Assembly (NCBI GenBank): GCA_965657085.1
Contig: CBFHND010000001.1
Coordinates: forward strand, 248,001-312,000
Direction of reading: 5' to 3'
Source of the DNA: CBFHND01 sp965657085
GTDB lineage: Bacteria; Pseudomonadota; Alphaproteobacteria; Rhodobacterales; Rhodobacteraceae
Length of the DNA stretch: 64,000 nucleotides
The translations under genes and the position numbers were made by a program. Below the pieces are notes generated by a model that was not told where the DNA came from, ran no database searches, and saw nothing but the letters and a program-made list of their open reading frames with translations. Shown in pieces: positions 35,544 through 43,950 of this stretch. Position 1 is the stretch's first letter. The number at the start of each line of letters is the position of its first letter.

Positions 35544-35567
35544 GGGGCAGTGTTGCACCCCTGCCCC
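35544..35567 (-). terminator. Hairpin after the small membrane protein gene
   Basis: GGGGCAG and CTGCCCC form a perfect 7-bp stem around a 10-base loop, 13 bases beyond the stop of the minus-strand gene at 35580. No T-run follows. Confidence 0.45.
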
Positions 35568-35579
35568 AACGCGCGTGCC

Positions 35580-35765
35580 TCAGGTCTCGCCAACAAGCGC
35601 CTTTGCGACGAAATAGCTGATCGGCGTGGCCAGAATGAAGCCGCTCAAGGCCGCGATCACGATGAAGATGGCAGTGTCATAGCCCAAAGTCAGCGCCAAA
35701 ACGATGGCCGACCCTGCGGCAGTTGACCCGATGAAGAGATGCAGAATGAGAGCAAGACGCGCCAT
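35580..35765 (-). CDS. Small two-helix membrane protein
   Basis: A 61-residue protein made almost wholly of two hydrophobic helices (about residues 4-27 and 31-55), starting MARLALILHLFIGSTAAGSA. Short proteins of this kind are common in Rhodobacteraceae, and I believe some have been labelled CTP synthetase without reason; no catalytic feature is present. GGAGAC serves as ribosome-binding site and lies in a perfect hairpin (35771-35799). The longer open frame reaching 36056 runs through repeat-rich non-coding DNA and is rejected. Confidence 0.7.
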   Translation of the reverse strand: MARLALILHLFIGSTAAGSAIVLALTLGYDTAIFIVIAALSGFILATPISYFVAKALVGET

Positions 35766-35770
35766 GTGAG

Positions 35771-35799
35771 GTCTCCGGTTGGTGGTGTCGGCCGGAGAC
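35771..35799 (-). promoter_or_regulatory. Leader hairpin that covers the ribosome-binding site
   Basis: GTCTCCGG (35771-35778) and CCGGAGAC (35792-35799) form a perfect 8-bp stem with a 13-base loop, directly upstream of the start codon at 35765. On the minus strand the start-proximal arm carries the GGAGAC ribosome-binding site, so folding would hide it. Confidence 0.5.
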
Positions 35800-35881
35800 T
35801 GGCGGGTTTGGTCTTGGGTGACTTTGATGTGGGTCAGACAAAGTTGCCAGTCTTCGAACTTACAGTTCAAATTGCATCCCC

Positions 35882-36124
35882 GCGCCCGGGCCGAGGGGAG
35901 GGTGAGAAGCGCCCTCCCCGTGGGGTCGGTCCGGGCGCTGCCAAATCGGAGATTTGGCATTTCGTTCAATCTGGATGACTGCTTGCAAAATGTGGGCACC
36001 CCATACCGGGTGCCGCTCTCGGCATCTTTTGCTCTGCAAAAGAGCCTGCCGCGCACGCACTTAAACGAAGCTACCGTTCCGCACTACTCAACTGTGTGGG
36101 AACGCGCATTGCTGCGCGATGCGC
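35882..36124. repeat. Array of perfect short hairpins in non-coding DNA
   Basis: The 400-bp gap 35766-36165 holds a run of inverted repeats: GCGCCCGG/CCGGGCGC (35882-35889 with 35931-35938) enclosing GGGGAGGG/CCCTCCCC (35895-35902 with 35912-35919); TGCCAAATC-GGA-GATTTGGCA (35939-35959); GGCACCC/GGGTGCC (35995-36014); TCTTTTGC-TCT-GCAAAAGA (36025-36043); GCGCAT/ATGCGC (36104-36124). It could be an RNA element downstream of lepA on the minus strand, or a genome-wide palindromic repeat. I do not recognise a known RNA family. Confidence 0.6.
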
Positions 36125-36165
36125 TGCCTCCCACCGGCCTTCCACAGCGCGCAAAATGGCCAGCT

Positions 36166-37962
36166 TTAGCTGTCCATTTTCAGTGCGCTGATGAAAGCTT
36201 CCTGCGGGATATCCACTTTCCCGAACTGGCGCATCTTCTTCTTGCCCGCCTTCTGCTTGTCCAGCAGCTTGCGTTTCCGGGAGGCGTCCCCGCCATAGCA
36301 CTTGGCCGTCACGTCCTTGCGCATCGCGCTCAGCGTTTCGCGGGCGATGACCTTGCCGCCGATGGCCGCCTGAATGGGGATCTTGAACATGTGGCGCGGG
36401 ATCAGGTCCTTGAGCTTTTCAACCATCGCCCGCCCACGCTGTTCAGCGCGGTCGCGGTGCACCATCATCGAAAGCGCATCGACCGGTTCATCGTTCACCA
36501 GCACCGACATCTTCACCAGATTGTCCTGCTGATACCCCGTCATCTGGTAATCGAAGGACGCATAGCCCTTGGTCACCGATTTCAGCCGGTCGTAGAAGTC
36601 GAACACCACCTCGTTCAGCGGCAGGTCATAGACCGTCATGGCCCGCGACCCGGCATAGGTCAGGTCCATCTGAACGCCCCGCCGCTCCTGACACAGCTTG
36701 AGCACATCACCCAGGTATTCGTCCGGCACAAGGATCGTCGCCTTGATGCGCGGTTCTTCCAGATGGTCCACCACGCTCAGGTCCGGCATGTCCGCAGGAT
36801 TGTGCAATTCGATCATCGACCCGTCGCGCATATAGACGTGATAGACCACCGACGGCGCGGTGGTGATCAGTTCGATGTTGTATTCCCGCTCAATCCGGTC
36901 GCGGATCACCTCAAGGTGCAAAAGCCCCAGGAACCCGCAGCGGAACCCGAAACCAAGGGCCGCCGATGTCTCCATCTCAAAGCTGAAGGACGCGTCGTTC
37001 AGCGCCAGCTTGTCGATAGCATCGCGCAGGTCCTCGAACTCGGCACTGTCCACAGGGAAAAGGCCACAGAAGACCACCGGTTGCGCAGGCTTGAAGCCCG
37101 GCAACGGTTCGACCGTCTTGCGCTCGTGGGTGATGGTGTCGCCGACGCGGGTGTCGCGCACCTGCTTGATCGAAGCCGTCAGAAACCCGATCTCGCCGGG
37201 GCCAAGGCTGTCGATCATTTCCATCTGCGGGCGGAAGACGCCGATGCGGTCTACGTGGTGCACGGTGCCGTTGGACAGGAACTTGATCTTTTCGCCCTTC
37301 TTCAGACGTCCGTCGATCACCCGGATCAACACGATCACTCCGAGATAGCTGTCGTACCAGCTGTCGACCAGCATCGCCTTGAGGTCCGCATCCTCGTCCC
37401 CCTTGGGTGCAGGCAGATGCGTAACGATCGCCTCGAGCGTCTCATGGATGCCCTGCCCGGTCTTTGCGCTGACCTGAATGGCGCCGCTGGCATCGATGCC
37501 GATCACGTCCTCGATCTGTTCGGCCACGCGGTCACAGTCCGAAGCGGGCAAGTCGATCTTGTTCAGAACCGGCACGATCTCGTGGTCCGCGTCGATGGCC
37601 TGATAGACGTTGGCCAGCGTCTGCGCCTCGACCCCTTGGGTGCTGTCCACGACCAGAAGCGAGCCTTCGACCGCGCGCATGGAACGGGAGACCTCGTAGG
37701 CGAAATCGACGTGGCCGGGGGTGTCGATCAGGTTCAGCACATATTGCTCGCCGTCATCGGCGGTGTAGTCGATGCGCACCGTATTGGCCTTGATGGTGAT
37801 GCCGCGTTCGCGTTCGATGTCCATGGCGTCAAGCAGCTGCTCTTTCATATCCCGGTCCTTGACGGTGCCGGTTTCCTGAATGAGACGGTCAGCGAGCGTG
37901 GATTTCCCATGGTCGATGTGCGCGACGATGGAGAAATTGCGGATATGCGAAAGCGGTGTCAT
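36166..37962 (-). CDS. lepA: Elongation factor 4 (ribosomal back-translocase LepA)
   Basis: A 598-residue GTPase, the usual length. Starts MTPLSHIRNFSIVAHIDHGK; the P-loop is AHIDHGKST, G2 RGITI, G3 DTPGH and G4 NKID. The LepA-specific C-terminal domain ends with CYGGDASRKRKLLDKQKAGK. It binds stalled ribosomes and promotes back-translocation or initiation. A much longer open frame extends upstream through the divergent gene, but the family start at 37962 is certain. Only 47 bp separate it from the divergent gene at 38010. Confidence 0.98.
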   Translation of the reverse strand: MTPLSHIRNFSIVAHIDHGKSTLADRLIQETGTVKDRDMKEQLLDAMDIERERGITIKANTVRIDYTADDGEQYVLNLIDTPGHVDFAYEVSRSMRAVEGSLLVVDSTQGVEAQTLANVYQAIDADHEIVPVLNKIDLPASDCDRVAEQIEDVIGIDASGAIQVSAKTGQGIHETLEAIVTHLPAPKGDEDADLKAMLVDSWYDSYLGVIVLIRVIDGRLKKGEKIKFLSNGTVHHVDRIGVFRPQMEMIDSLGPGEIGFLTASIKQVRDTRVGDTITHERKTVEPLPGFKPAQPVVFCGLFPVDSAEFEDLRDAIDKLALNDASFSFEMETSAALGFGFRCGFLGLLHLEVIRDRIEREYNIELITTAPSVVYHVYMRDGSMIELHNPADMPDLSVVDHLEEPRIKATILVPDEYLGDVLKLCQERRGVQMDLTYAGSRAMTVYDLPLNEVVFDFYDRLKSVTKGYASFDYQMTGYQQDNLVKMSVLVNDEPVDALSMMVHRDRAEQRGRAMVEKLKDLIPRHMFKIPIQAAIGGKVIARETLSAMRKDVTAKCYGGDASRKRKLLDKQKAGKKKMRQFGKVDIPQEAFISALKMDS

Positions 37963-38009
37963 GCTGGGGATATGTAGGGGTTTTGGGGGTTGGTCAATGG
38001 GGGTCTTCT

Positions 38010-39584
38010 GTGGCGAATGAGCTTCGCGCCATCCTGACCGACACGGCGACGCGTGATTGGTTTCACGCGCTTCCCGACGACGTGGCCGAAGCGGTGGCGT
38101 CTTTGGCCGGTTTGCGCGCCTTTTTCGTGTCGCTGGTGGCCTCATCGCGCACGGGCCGGATGGACCTGTACCCTTGGCGGGAAACCCATGCCGAATGCCA
38201 GATGGCACTGATGCTGGCGATGAAGGCGGTTCTTCCGTTTCGTGGCACCATGCAAGGTGAACCGGCACGGCTGGCCGATGTTGAGTTGAAGGACACTGCC
38301 TGGACTCTGCAAGTGGAATCGCAAATGGCGCGGGCCAGTCTTCAGTGCGCGCATGGCCGGTCAAGGCAGGCGTGGTACGAAGCGCTGATGTTTTCGGCGG
38401 CGGCGCTGGCGCGGCACAGCGGGGGTGCGCGGTTCGCCTCCTCCAGCTTTTCGACGGCGTGGCAGCGCATGGTCGACCACGCGCGGGAAGATGCGGACGA
38501 CCTGAAATCCAATTCGTTGAGAACGGTTTTGTCTTCGGCGCTGTTCTCGGAAGAGTGGCTGGGGGGTGATCTTGAGTTCTACTACCGCGCGGCGATTTCC
38601 CCGCATGAGGGGGAGGCGGAGGATGAGCCGCGATTTGAGTATTGGCGCAGGTGGTACAAGGGATTCCTGTTCGGCCAGCCGCTGGATTGGAACGTGATGG
38701 CCGACATCGCCAGCTTGCCCAATGACACATGGTTCGGGAGTGACGGCCTGAACGTCTTGCCCGCAGCCATCCGCGAGATCGAAGCGCGGCATATGGCGCA
38801 AGCTGCGGGGATCCGCGAAGCCCTGGAGCTGAACCCCGAGACCAACAAATATGCCGCGCGCCCTGTCACTGCGTCCAATGCCGAACGCCTGAGCCGCCAT
38901 CTGTCACGGGTCGAGGATGCGCTTGAGGACATCATCGCCCTTGGCGGCGGCAACGGGCTGACCGCCAACACTGCTGAATTTCGGATCATCAAACGGCTGG
39001 TGAGTAAATACGGGAATGACCCTGAACGCGTGGCCTTTGACCTGACGGACGTGAACAAGAGCATTCGGCGTCAGATCGACGTGGGTGAATATGCGGATGA
39101 TGAACCGTTGCGGCTGTTGCAGGCTGCCAGCACGGCTTGCGTGGCCTTTGTTTGCGATACCCATGACGACGTGGCGCAGGAACTGGCGCGCGGTCTCGAC
39201 CCTGAACCGCAGGCCGTGTCGGAACAGGACGCGCTGGTGCTGGAAGAGGCCTGGCAGGTCAGTGTTCAAATGCTGGAAGACGGTGCGGCGCAAACGACGC
39301 TGGAAGACCGGGCCGAGATATTGGCTGGGCAGGTCGTCGATGCGCAATCCGACCCGATGCCGGAGTGGTCCCCCGGTGTTCATGCCATGCGCAGCATCGT
39401 GCTGCGGCGGCAGATTTCGCGCCTGTGGCAGCAGGCGCAGGGTCTGGCGACGGTGCCGGAGTTGGCGCGGCTGTATGACAGCGAGCATTCGAAGGCGTTG
39501 GGCTATGTCGGGCGCGCGGGTGGGGCCTTGGGTACGCTTTATGCCGCGATTCTGGTCCTTGGCCGGATCCGGGGATCGGGATGA
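38010..39584 (+). CDS. Hypothetical protein, 524 aa
   Basis: I do not recognise this protein. The GTG at 38010 is preceded by GGGGG at a good distance and avoids overlapping lepA. The product lacks a signal peptide or long membrane helices, except perhaps a weakly hydrophobic C-terminus (GGALGTLYAAILVLGRI). It is rich in Ala, Glu, Trp and helical segments, with a repeated flavour of amphipathic helices. A scaffold or effector-like helical protein is possible, but no catalytic motif is visible. It is divergent from lepA, and base use resembles its neighbours. Confidence 0.75.
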   Translation: MANELRAILTDTATRDWFHALPDDVAEAVASLAGLRAFFVSLVASSRTGRMDLYPWRETHAECQMALMLAMKAVLPFRGTMQGEPARLADVELKDTAWTLQVESQMARASLQCAHGRSRQAWYEALMFSAAALARHSGGARFASSSFSTAWQRMVDHAREDADDLKSNSLRTVLSSALFSEEWLGGDLEFYYRAAISPHEGEAEDEPRFEYWRRWYKGFLFGQPLDWNVMADIASLPNDTWFGSDGLNVLPAAIREIEARHMAQAAGIREALELNPETNKYAARPVTASNAERLSRHLSRVEDALEDIIALGGGNGLTANTAEFRIIKRLVSKYGNDPERVAFDLTDVNKSIRRQIDVGEYADDEPLRLLQAASTACVAFVCDTHDDVAQELARGLDPEPQAVSEQDALVLEEAWQVSVQMLEDGAAQTTLEDRAEILAGQVVDAQSDPMPEWSPGVHAMRSIVLRRQISRLWQQAQGLATVPELARLYDSEHSKALGYVGRAGGALGTLYAAILVLGRIRGSG

Positions 39585-39694
39585 GGCAATGCCGGGCATG
39601 ATCGCCCCTTCCCCCACACTCGTGAATTGCCCCTCCCGCCCCTTTCGGGCATAGTATGCGCAGGCGGAAATGAGCGGCCACAAGGCCGCCGAAC

Positions 39695-40087
39695 ATGAGG
39701 CGTTTGAGTATGATCCGGACTGTTGCTTTGATCTGTGTGGTGGCACTGGTGTCCGCCTGTGGCGGTGGCAGTCGCTATTCTTCCTCGAATGCGGCGTCTG
39801 TACGCCTGGATCGCGCGCCCAGCACCCCCGCCGTACTCTTCGCCAATGGGCCGATTGCGCAGGCCTGCCGCACCGCAGGGCGCAAACAGGCCAGTCGGTC
39901 CCGCTGTGGCTGTGTACAGGCGGTGGCGGATCGTTCGCTGAGCCAGTCGGAACAGCGCAAGGGCGCCGTGTTCTTCAAGGACCCGCACAAAGCGCAACAA
40001 ACCCGGCAATCGGACAATCCCGCGAACGAACGTTTCTGGAAGAAATGGAAAGCCTACGGCAACGAAGCCGCGCGGCTGTGCACCTGA
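39695..40087 (+). CDS. Small lipoprotein
   Basis: A 130-residue lipoprotein precursor: hydrophobic signal ending in the lipobox LVSAC (lipidated Cys near residue 22). The mature part is polar, with three conserved-looking cysteines (QACRTAG, RCGCVQAV) and a basic, aromatic C-terminus (FWKKWKAYGNEAARLC). Start is either ATG 39695 (AAGG within a hairpin GCGGCC-ACAA-GGCCGC at 39674-39689) or ATG 39710 (GAGG nine bases upstream). Function unknown; I believe similar Rhodobacteraceae proteins exist. Confidence 0.72.
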   Translation: MRRLSMIRTVALICVVALVSACGGGSRYSSSNAASVRLDRAPSTPAVLFANGPIAQACRTAGRKQASRSRCGCVQAVADRSLSQSEQRKGAVFFKDPHKAQQTRQSDNPANERFWKKWKAYGNEAARLCT

Positions 40088-40090
40088 GCA

Positions 40091-40119
40091 GGTAAGGCGG
40101 CGCGCAGCACCGCCTTACC
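40091..40119. terminator. Bidirectional terminator hairpin
   Basis: A perfect 10-bp stem GGTAAGGCGG / CCGCCTTACC with a 9-base loop, exactly between the convergent genes ending at 40087 and 40121. Confidence 0.75.
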
Positions 40120-40120
40120 C

Positions 40121-40705
40121 CTAAAGATCGCGCATCCAGAATTGCAACGGCTTGGTCGTTTCGGTGGTTTCGCCTACGTCTTTCCAGCTGAAGTGCGCCA
40201 CGACGCCCGGCAGTGGCGCATAGCCCCGCTTGGCCCAGAATGCATCGAGCGGCCTGTAACTCTCAGGGTGCATCGGATGATCCTCGGGGCGCTCCACCGC
40301 GCAAAAGGCGGCTTTGGCAAATCCGTGATCGCGGGCAAAGTCTTCGCGCACGTCAAAGAACCGGTGCCCGATGCCCTGCCCCCGATAGCGCGGCAACAAA
40401 ACGCTTTCCGCGCAATAGAATACTTTCGAGATGTCGATATCCGCGCCATCGAACGCGCTTTTGAAATCATCCGCGTGGTCGGCCAAAGGCGCGCCTGTTG
40501 CGGCACCCACCAACCAGTCACCGTCAAAGGCCCCCACGATCGCGGCCATGGGAGACGCCCGGAACGCCTGCAAGTACCGCTGTTCGTACGCCAAGTCTCC
40601 GTCATAGAGATAGGGCCAGTCCCGAAACACCGTGATCCGCAGTCGCGCCACCTCTTCCAGCGCCTCGTCCAGCGCCGCGCCTGTCATCAGGCGTGTGCGG
40701 ATCAT
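40121..40705 (-). CDS. GNAT-family acetyltransferase
   Basis: A 194-residue N-acetyltransferase-type protein with the acetyl-CoA loop LLPRYRGQGIGHRFFD near residue 108. The start ATG at 40705 overlaps the stop of the preceding gene (ATGA). The substrate is unknown. It is last of four genes running from UPF0262 (42053) downwards. Confidence 0.82.
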   Translation of the reverse strand: MIRTRLMTGAALDEALEEVARLRITVFRDWPYLYDGDLAYEQRYLQAFRASPMAAIVGAFDGDWLVGAATGAPLADHADDFKSAFDGADIDISKVFYCAESVLLPRYRGQGIGHRFFDVREDFARDHGFAKAAFCAVERPEDHPMHPESYRPLDAFWAKRGYAPLPGVVAHFSWKDVGETTETTKPLQFWMRDL

Positions 40706-41109
40706 CCGACCTGTGCCGTCCAATCGGCGAGATTGTAATACGTCGTGACGCGTGTAATGACCCCGCCTTCAACATCAAAGAACGATCCCGCGGGCAAGAC
40801 ATAGGTTTGCCCCCGCGCCTCGGGCAAACCCGCATCGGTGGCCAGATAGGTGCCGTTTACAACATATTCCGCGGCCGCACGCGCCCCATTGGGCGATGCC
40901 ATGACCACCATATCGGTTAGGTTTTCAGCATAGCAACGGTTCATATGCGCGCAAAAATCGGCGAACTTGTCCTTGCCGGTTCGGATTTGGCCTTCGTTCA
41001 CATGATGGGCCACATCCTCGGACAGGCAGGCCAGCATGGCCGGCACGTCACCTGCGTTGAAGGCATCAAAATAGCGGGCAACAAGGGCGCGCGTGTCAGA
41101 TTGGGTCAT
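40702..41109 (-). CDS. NTF2/SnoaL-like protein
   Basis: A 135-residue single-domain protein with the SnoaL/ketosteroid-isomerase-related pattern: YFDAFNAGDVPAMLACLSED at residues 14-33, TGKDKFADFC and the C-terminal strand DVEGGVITRVTTYYN. ATG 41109 overlaps the phosphatase stop (ATGA). The fold binds small hydrophobic molecules; no substrate can be named. Confidence 0.8.
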   Translation of the reverse strand: MTQSDTRALVARYFDAFNAGDVPAMLACLSEDVAHHVNEGQIRTGKDKFADFCAHMNRCYAENLTDMVVMASPNGARAAAEYVVNGTYLATDAGLPEARGQTYVLPAGSFFDVEGGVITRVTTYYNLADWTAQVG

Positions 41110-41570
41110 TGGGCGTCCTCTTTTGGTGCGCCCCACCGGGTGCGCAGGCGTTCGATGATCTGATCGCGGGCGCTGCGGTAGCTTGCCAGCTTGTCTTCGC
41201 GGCTTTCACCCAGGCCGGTCGGGTCCAGAATGGGCCAGTATTCCACGTCCAGATGATAAAAGCGCGTCAGCTCCAGCGCCCGGCGCTGCGATGCGGGGGA
41301 CAGGCAGACCACCAGATCGAAGCTGCCCAGATCATCGCCCCACTGTTCCATCTCGTCAAAGCTGCGCGAGCGGTGCCGGGCGAGTTCCACGTCCAGCTCC
41401 TTGCACACGGCGATGGAAAAGCCGTCGATCTCCATATCGTTCTTGACGCCTACCGATTGCACGTAGGTCCCGGTGCCATAGAATTTCTTCATGATCCCTT
41501 CGGCCATGGGTGACCGCACTGCGTTGTGATCGCAGCAGAACAGAACCGATTGGGGAAGCGGTTCGACCAT
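41106..41570 (-). CDS. Low-molecular-weight protein tyrosine phosphatase family
   Basis: A 154-residue phosphatase with the C-x5-R-S loop CDHNAVRS (Cys13-Arg19-Ser20) and the general acid segment ILDPTG. The family also includes arsenate reductases, but the loop and its place next to UPF0262 and hisD match the phosphatase conserved in alphaproteobacteria at this locus. It starts 3 bp after the UPF0262 stop. Confidence 0.87.
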   Translation of the reverse strand: MVEPLPQSVLFCCDHNAVRSPMAEGIMKKFYGTGTYVQSVGVKNDMEIDGFSIAVCKELDVELARHRSRSFDEMEQWGDDLGSFDLVVCLSPASQRRALELTRFYHLDVEYWPILDPTGLGESREDKLASYRSARDQIIERLRTRWGAPKEDAQ

Positions 41571-41573
41571 TCT

Positions 41574-42053
41574 CTATCCGCCGAAGTGAAGCACACAAAT
41601 CAGCGTGAAAAGCCGCCGTGCCGTGCTGTCGTCGATGTCCGCCTTGCCTTCCAGACGCTCCTGCAAGACGCGGCTGCCTTCGTTGTGGATGCCACGCCGG
41701 GCCATATCGATGGTTTCGATCTGGGACGGTGGCAACTTCTTGACCGCATCGAAATAGCTTTCGCAGATCTGGAAATAGTCCTTCACCACCTGCCGGAACG
41801 GACCCAGCGAAAGGTGAAATTCTGCCGCTTTTTCATCGCTTTCCGTGTTCACGTCAAAGACAAGCCGCCCATCACGGATCGCCAGATCGAGGTGATAGGG
41901 CCCGCCCGGAACGGCACGCCCGTCCCGCTGCGGCAGGACGAACCTGTTGTCTTCCAGAAGATCAAACACCGCCACTTTACGCTCCTGTTCGATCTCGGGC
42001 GTGGGGGGCGGAAGATTGGCGTCATCCAGATTGATTTGTGTGATGCGGGACAT
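41574..42053 (-). CDS. UPF0262 family protein
   Basis: A 159-residue protein of the alphaproteobacterial UPF0262 family, recognised from MSRITQINLDD, VFDLLEDNRF, GPFRQVVKDYFQICESY and ARRGIHNEGS...RRLFTLICVLH. Function unknown. In this lineage it usually follows hisD directly; here a plus-strand gene lies between them. The ATG at 42053 gives the family length, the frame upstream to 42125 does not add conserved sequence. Confidence 0.9.
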   Translation of the reverse strand: MSRITQINLDDANLPPPTPEIEQERKVAVFDLLEDNRFVLPQRDGRAVPGGPYHLDLAIRDGRLVFDVNTESDEKAAEFHLSLGPFRQVVKDYFQICESYFDAVKKLPPSQIETIDMARRGIHNEGSRVLQERLEGKADIDDSTARRLFTLICVLHFGG

Positions 42054-42251
42054 GGCGCATCCTCTTTTTGGCTGTTCAAAAACCTCCCTAACGCAGGTGG
42101 CGTCGGTCGGCAACTCGCCGGTCAAATGGCGGATCCGGCGACAGGATGATCCATCTCAGTGCACCAGAACAAATTGACGGCTGAATTGTTTTGCAACCAC
42201 GGCTGCCTTGCAATATTCAACTATAGGTGGGCGCGGACGTACGAGTACGGA

Positions 42252-42277
42252 CCTGCCGCATGGGAGGGTACGGCAGG
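42252..42277 (+). promoter_or_regulatory. Hairpin in the leader of the small gene at 42294
   Basis: CCTGCCG (42252-42258) and CGGCAGG (42271-42277) form a perfect 7-bp stem with a purine-rich 12-base loop containing GGGAGGG. It ends 16 bases before the start codon, next to the ribosome-binding site. Confidence 0.4.
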
Positions 42278-42293
42278 ATACCAGGACAAGAAA

Positions 42294-42521
42294 ATGACTC
42301 ACCAAACACAAAGTCTTCGTTTGATCGAGACAGCCGAAAGCACGGCGTCCGCCACCAAGGTGGATAAATCACGCGCTGTCATAAGGCTTTTGGCCGAGAT
42401 GCTTGAGGAAAACGCTTTCAGTCTTGCGGGCGAAATCGACAGCACACAGGTGGCCCATATCATCCGGCTTTCGCAGCAAGTCGCAGACGTTGCCGAGCGG
42501 TTGCGCCCGCTGGAGAAATGA
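42294..42521 (+). CDS. Small hypothetical protein between UPF0262 and hisD
   Basis: A 75-residue soluble, mostly helical protein (TKVDKSRAVIRLLAEMLEEN and VAHIIRLSQQVADVAERL are amphipathic). ATG 42294 has AGGA 7-8 bases upstream; a longer frame to 42159 is possible but has no such site. I do not recognise a family. It is transcribed against hisD and UPF0262, on both of whose sides it sits. No terminator hairpin is visible between it and hisD (31 bp). Confidence 0.6.
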   Translation: MTHQTQSLRLIETAESTASATKVDKSRAVIRLLAEMLEENAFSLAGEIDSTQVAHIIRLSQQVADVAERLRPLEK

Positions 42522-42552
42522 TGCCCGCCCGCATTCTGCCGCAGCACGTTTC

Positions 42553-43854
42553 CTAGTCGTTCAGCTTGCGCAAGCGCGCCGTGACCGACAGGCCATGCGC
42601 TTCAAGGCTTTCCGATGCGGCAAGTGTTTCCGCAGCCGGGCCAATGGCCCGCAACGCATCTGGCGTCATATGCGCCAGCGTCGTGCGTTTAACGAAATCA
42701 ATCACGGACAAGCCGGATGAGAACCGCGCGGATCGGGCCGTGGGCAACACGTGATTTGGCCCACCGACATAATCGCCAATCGCCTCGGGCGTCCAGGCCC
42801 CCAGAAAAATCGCCCCTGCGTGGGTGATCCGCGCACTCAGCGCCTGCGGGTTCGTTACACACAGTTCAAGGTGCTCCGGCGCGATGCGGTCTGAAAGCGC
42901 CGCGGCCGTTTCGAGATCGGGCACCGTGATGATTGCACCAAAATCACGCCAACTGGCCCCGGCAATCGCCCGACGCTCAAGCGTTTCAAGGCGCTTTTCA
43001 ACGGCGCGCGCCACATCTTGACCAAAGGACGCATCCGTCGTGATCAAAAGTGACTGCGCGCTTTCGTCGTGTTCGGCTTGGCTCAGCAGGTCCAGCGCGA
43101 TCCAGTCCGGGTCATTCTCGGCGTCGGCAATCACAAGGATCTCGGACGGCCCCGCGATCATGTCGATGCCCACCTTGCCGAACACCCGACGTTTGGCGGC
43201 GGCTACAAAGGCATTTCCGGGGCCTGTTATCTTGTCCACTGGCGCAATGGTTTCCGTTCCATAGGCCAGCGCCGCAACTGCTTGCGCGCCGCCAATGCGG
43301 TATACCTCATCCACGCCCGCCAATTGCGCGGCCAGCAGAACCAGTGGGTTCAACACGCCGTCCGGCGCAGGCACAACCATGGCCAGACGTCCAACGCCCG
43401 CCACTTTGGCCGGCACCGCATTCATCAGGACAGACGACGGGTAAGACGCCAACCCGCCCGGTACATAGAGCCCCGCAGCGGCCACAGGCGTCCACCGCCA
43501 GCCAAGCGTAGCTCCACTTTCATCTGTCCACTCAGCGTTCTGTGGCATCTGCCGCGCGTGATAGGCCCGGATGCGTTTTGCCGCCAGTTCCAGCGCCACG
43601 CGTTCGGCCTCTGGTACATCAGCAATAGCGGCGTCGATCTCGGGCTGAGTGATGCGCAGGGTCTCGGGGGTCAGGTCAAGCCGGTCGAACTTCGATGTCA
43701 GTTCGATCACCGCCACATCACCACGCGCCCGCACGTCGGCGATGATGTCCGCCACCACAGCGTCCACATCGGGGCTGTCCTCGCGCTTGGCACTCAGCAG
43801 CGTCTGAAACTGCGTCTCGAAATCGGCGCTGTCATAATCGAGGAACTGGGGCAT
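42553..43854 (-). CDS. hisD: Histidinol dehydrogenase
   Basis: Catalyses the last two oxidation steps of histidine synthesis, L-histidinol to L-histidine, with NAD and zinc. The 433-residue protein shows ITGPGNAFVAAAKRRVFG, the family signature IDMIAGPSEILVIAD, LLSQAEHDESAQ and IAPEHLELC, the zinc and substrate histidines. ATG 43854 has AAAGGA upstream. Neighbours GNAT, DUF2948 and murA upstream are the usual arrangement in Rhodobacteraceae. Confidence 0.97.
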   Translation of the reverse strand: MPQFLDYDSADFETQFQTLLSAKREDSPDVDAVVADIIADVRARGDVAVIELTSKFDRLDLTPETLRITQPEIDAAIADVPEAERVALELAAKRIRAYHARQMPQNAEWTDESGATLGWRWTPVAAAGLYVPGGLASYPSSVLMNAVPAKVAGVGRLAMVVPAPDGVLNPLVLLAAQLAGVDEVYRIGGAQAVAALAYGTETIAPVDKITGPGNAFVAAAKRRVFGKVGIDMIAGPSEILVIADAENDPDWIALDLLSQAEHDESAQSLLITTDASFGQDVARAVEKRLETLERRAIAGASWRDFGAIITVPDLETAAALSDRIAPEHLELCVTNPQALSARITHAGAIFLGAWTPEAIGDYVGGPNHVLPTARSARFSSGLSVIDFVKRTTLAHMTPDALRAIGPAAETLAASESLEAHGLSVTARLRKLND

Positions 43855-43950
43855 CGGGCAATCCTTTCGGTGGCCTGACATAGCGGGCGGGGGCCGTGGC
43901 CTCAAGAGAGGTCGGATGCCTGAAATTGTCACACTGACGGCAGGGCGTGG

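Noticed and set aside
35766..36056. A longer version of the 61-residue membrane protein reaching 36056
   Set aside because: The added residues come from hairpin-rich non-coding DNA; the hairpin-covered ribosome-binding site fits the ATG at 35765.
37963..38730. N-terminal extension of lepA by about 256 residues
   Set aside because: Low-complexity Pro/Arg/Ser-rich sequence antisense to the gene at 38010; the LepA family starts at MTPLSHIRNF.
41106..41570. Arsenate reductase
   Set aside because: The C-x5-R loop fits both, but there are no ars genes nearby and the hisD/UPF0262 context fits the phosphatase.
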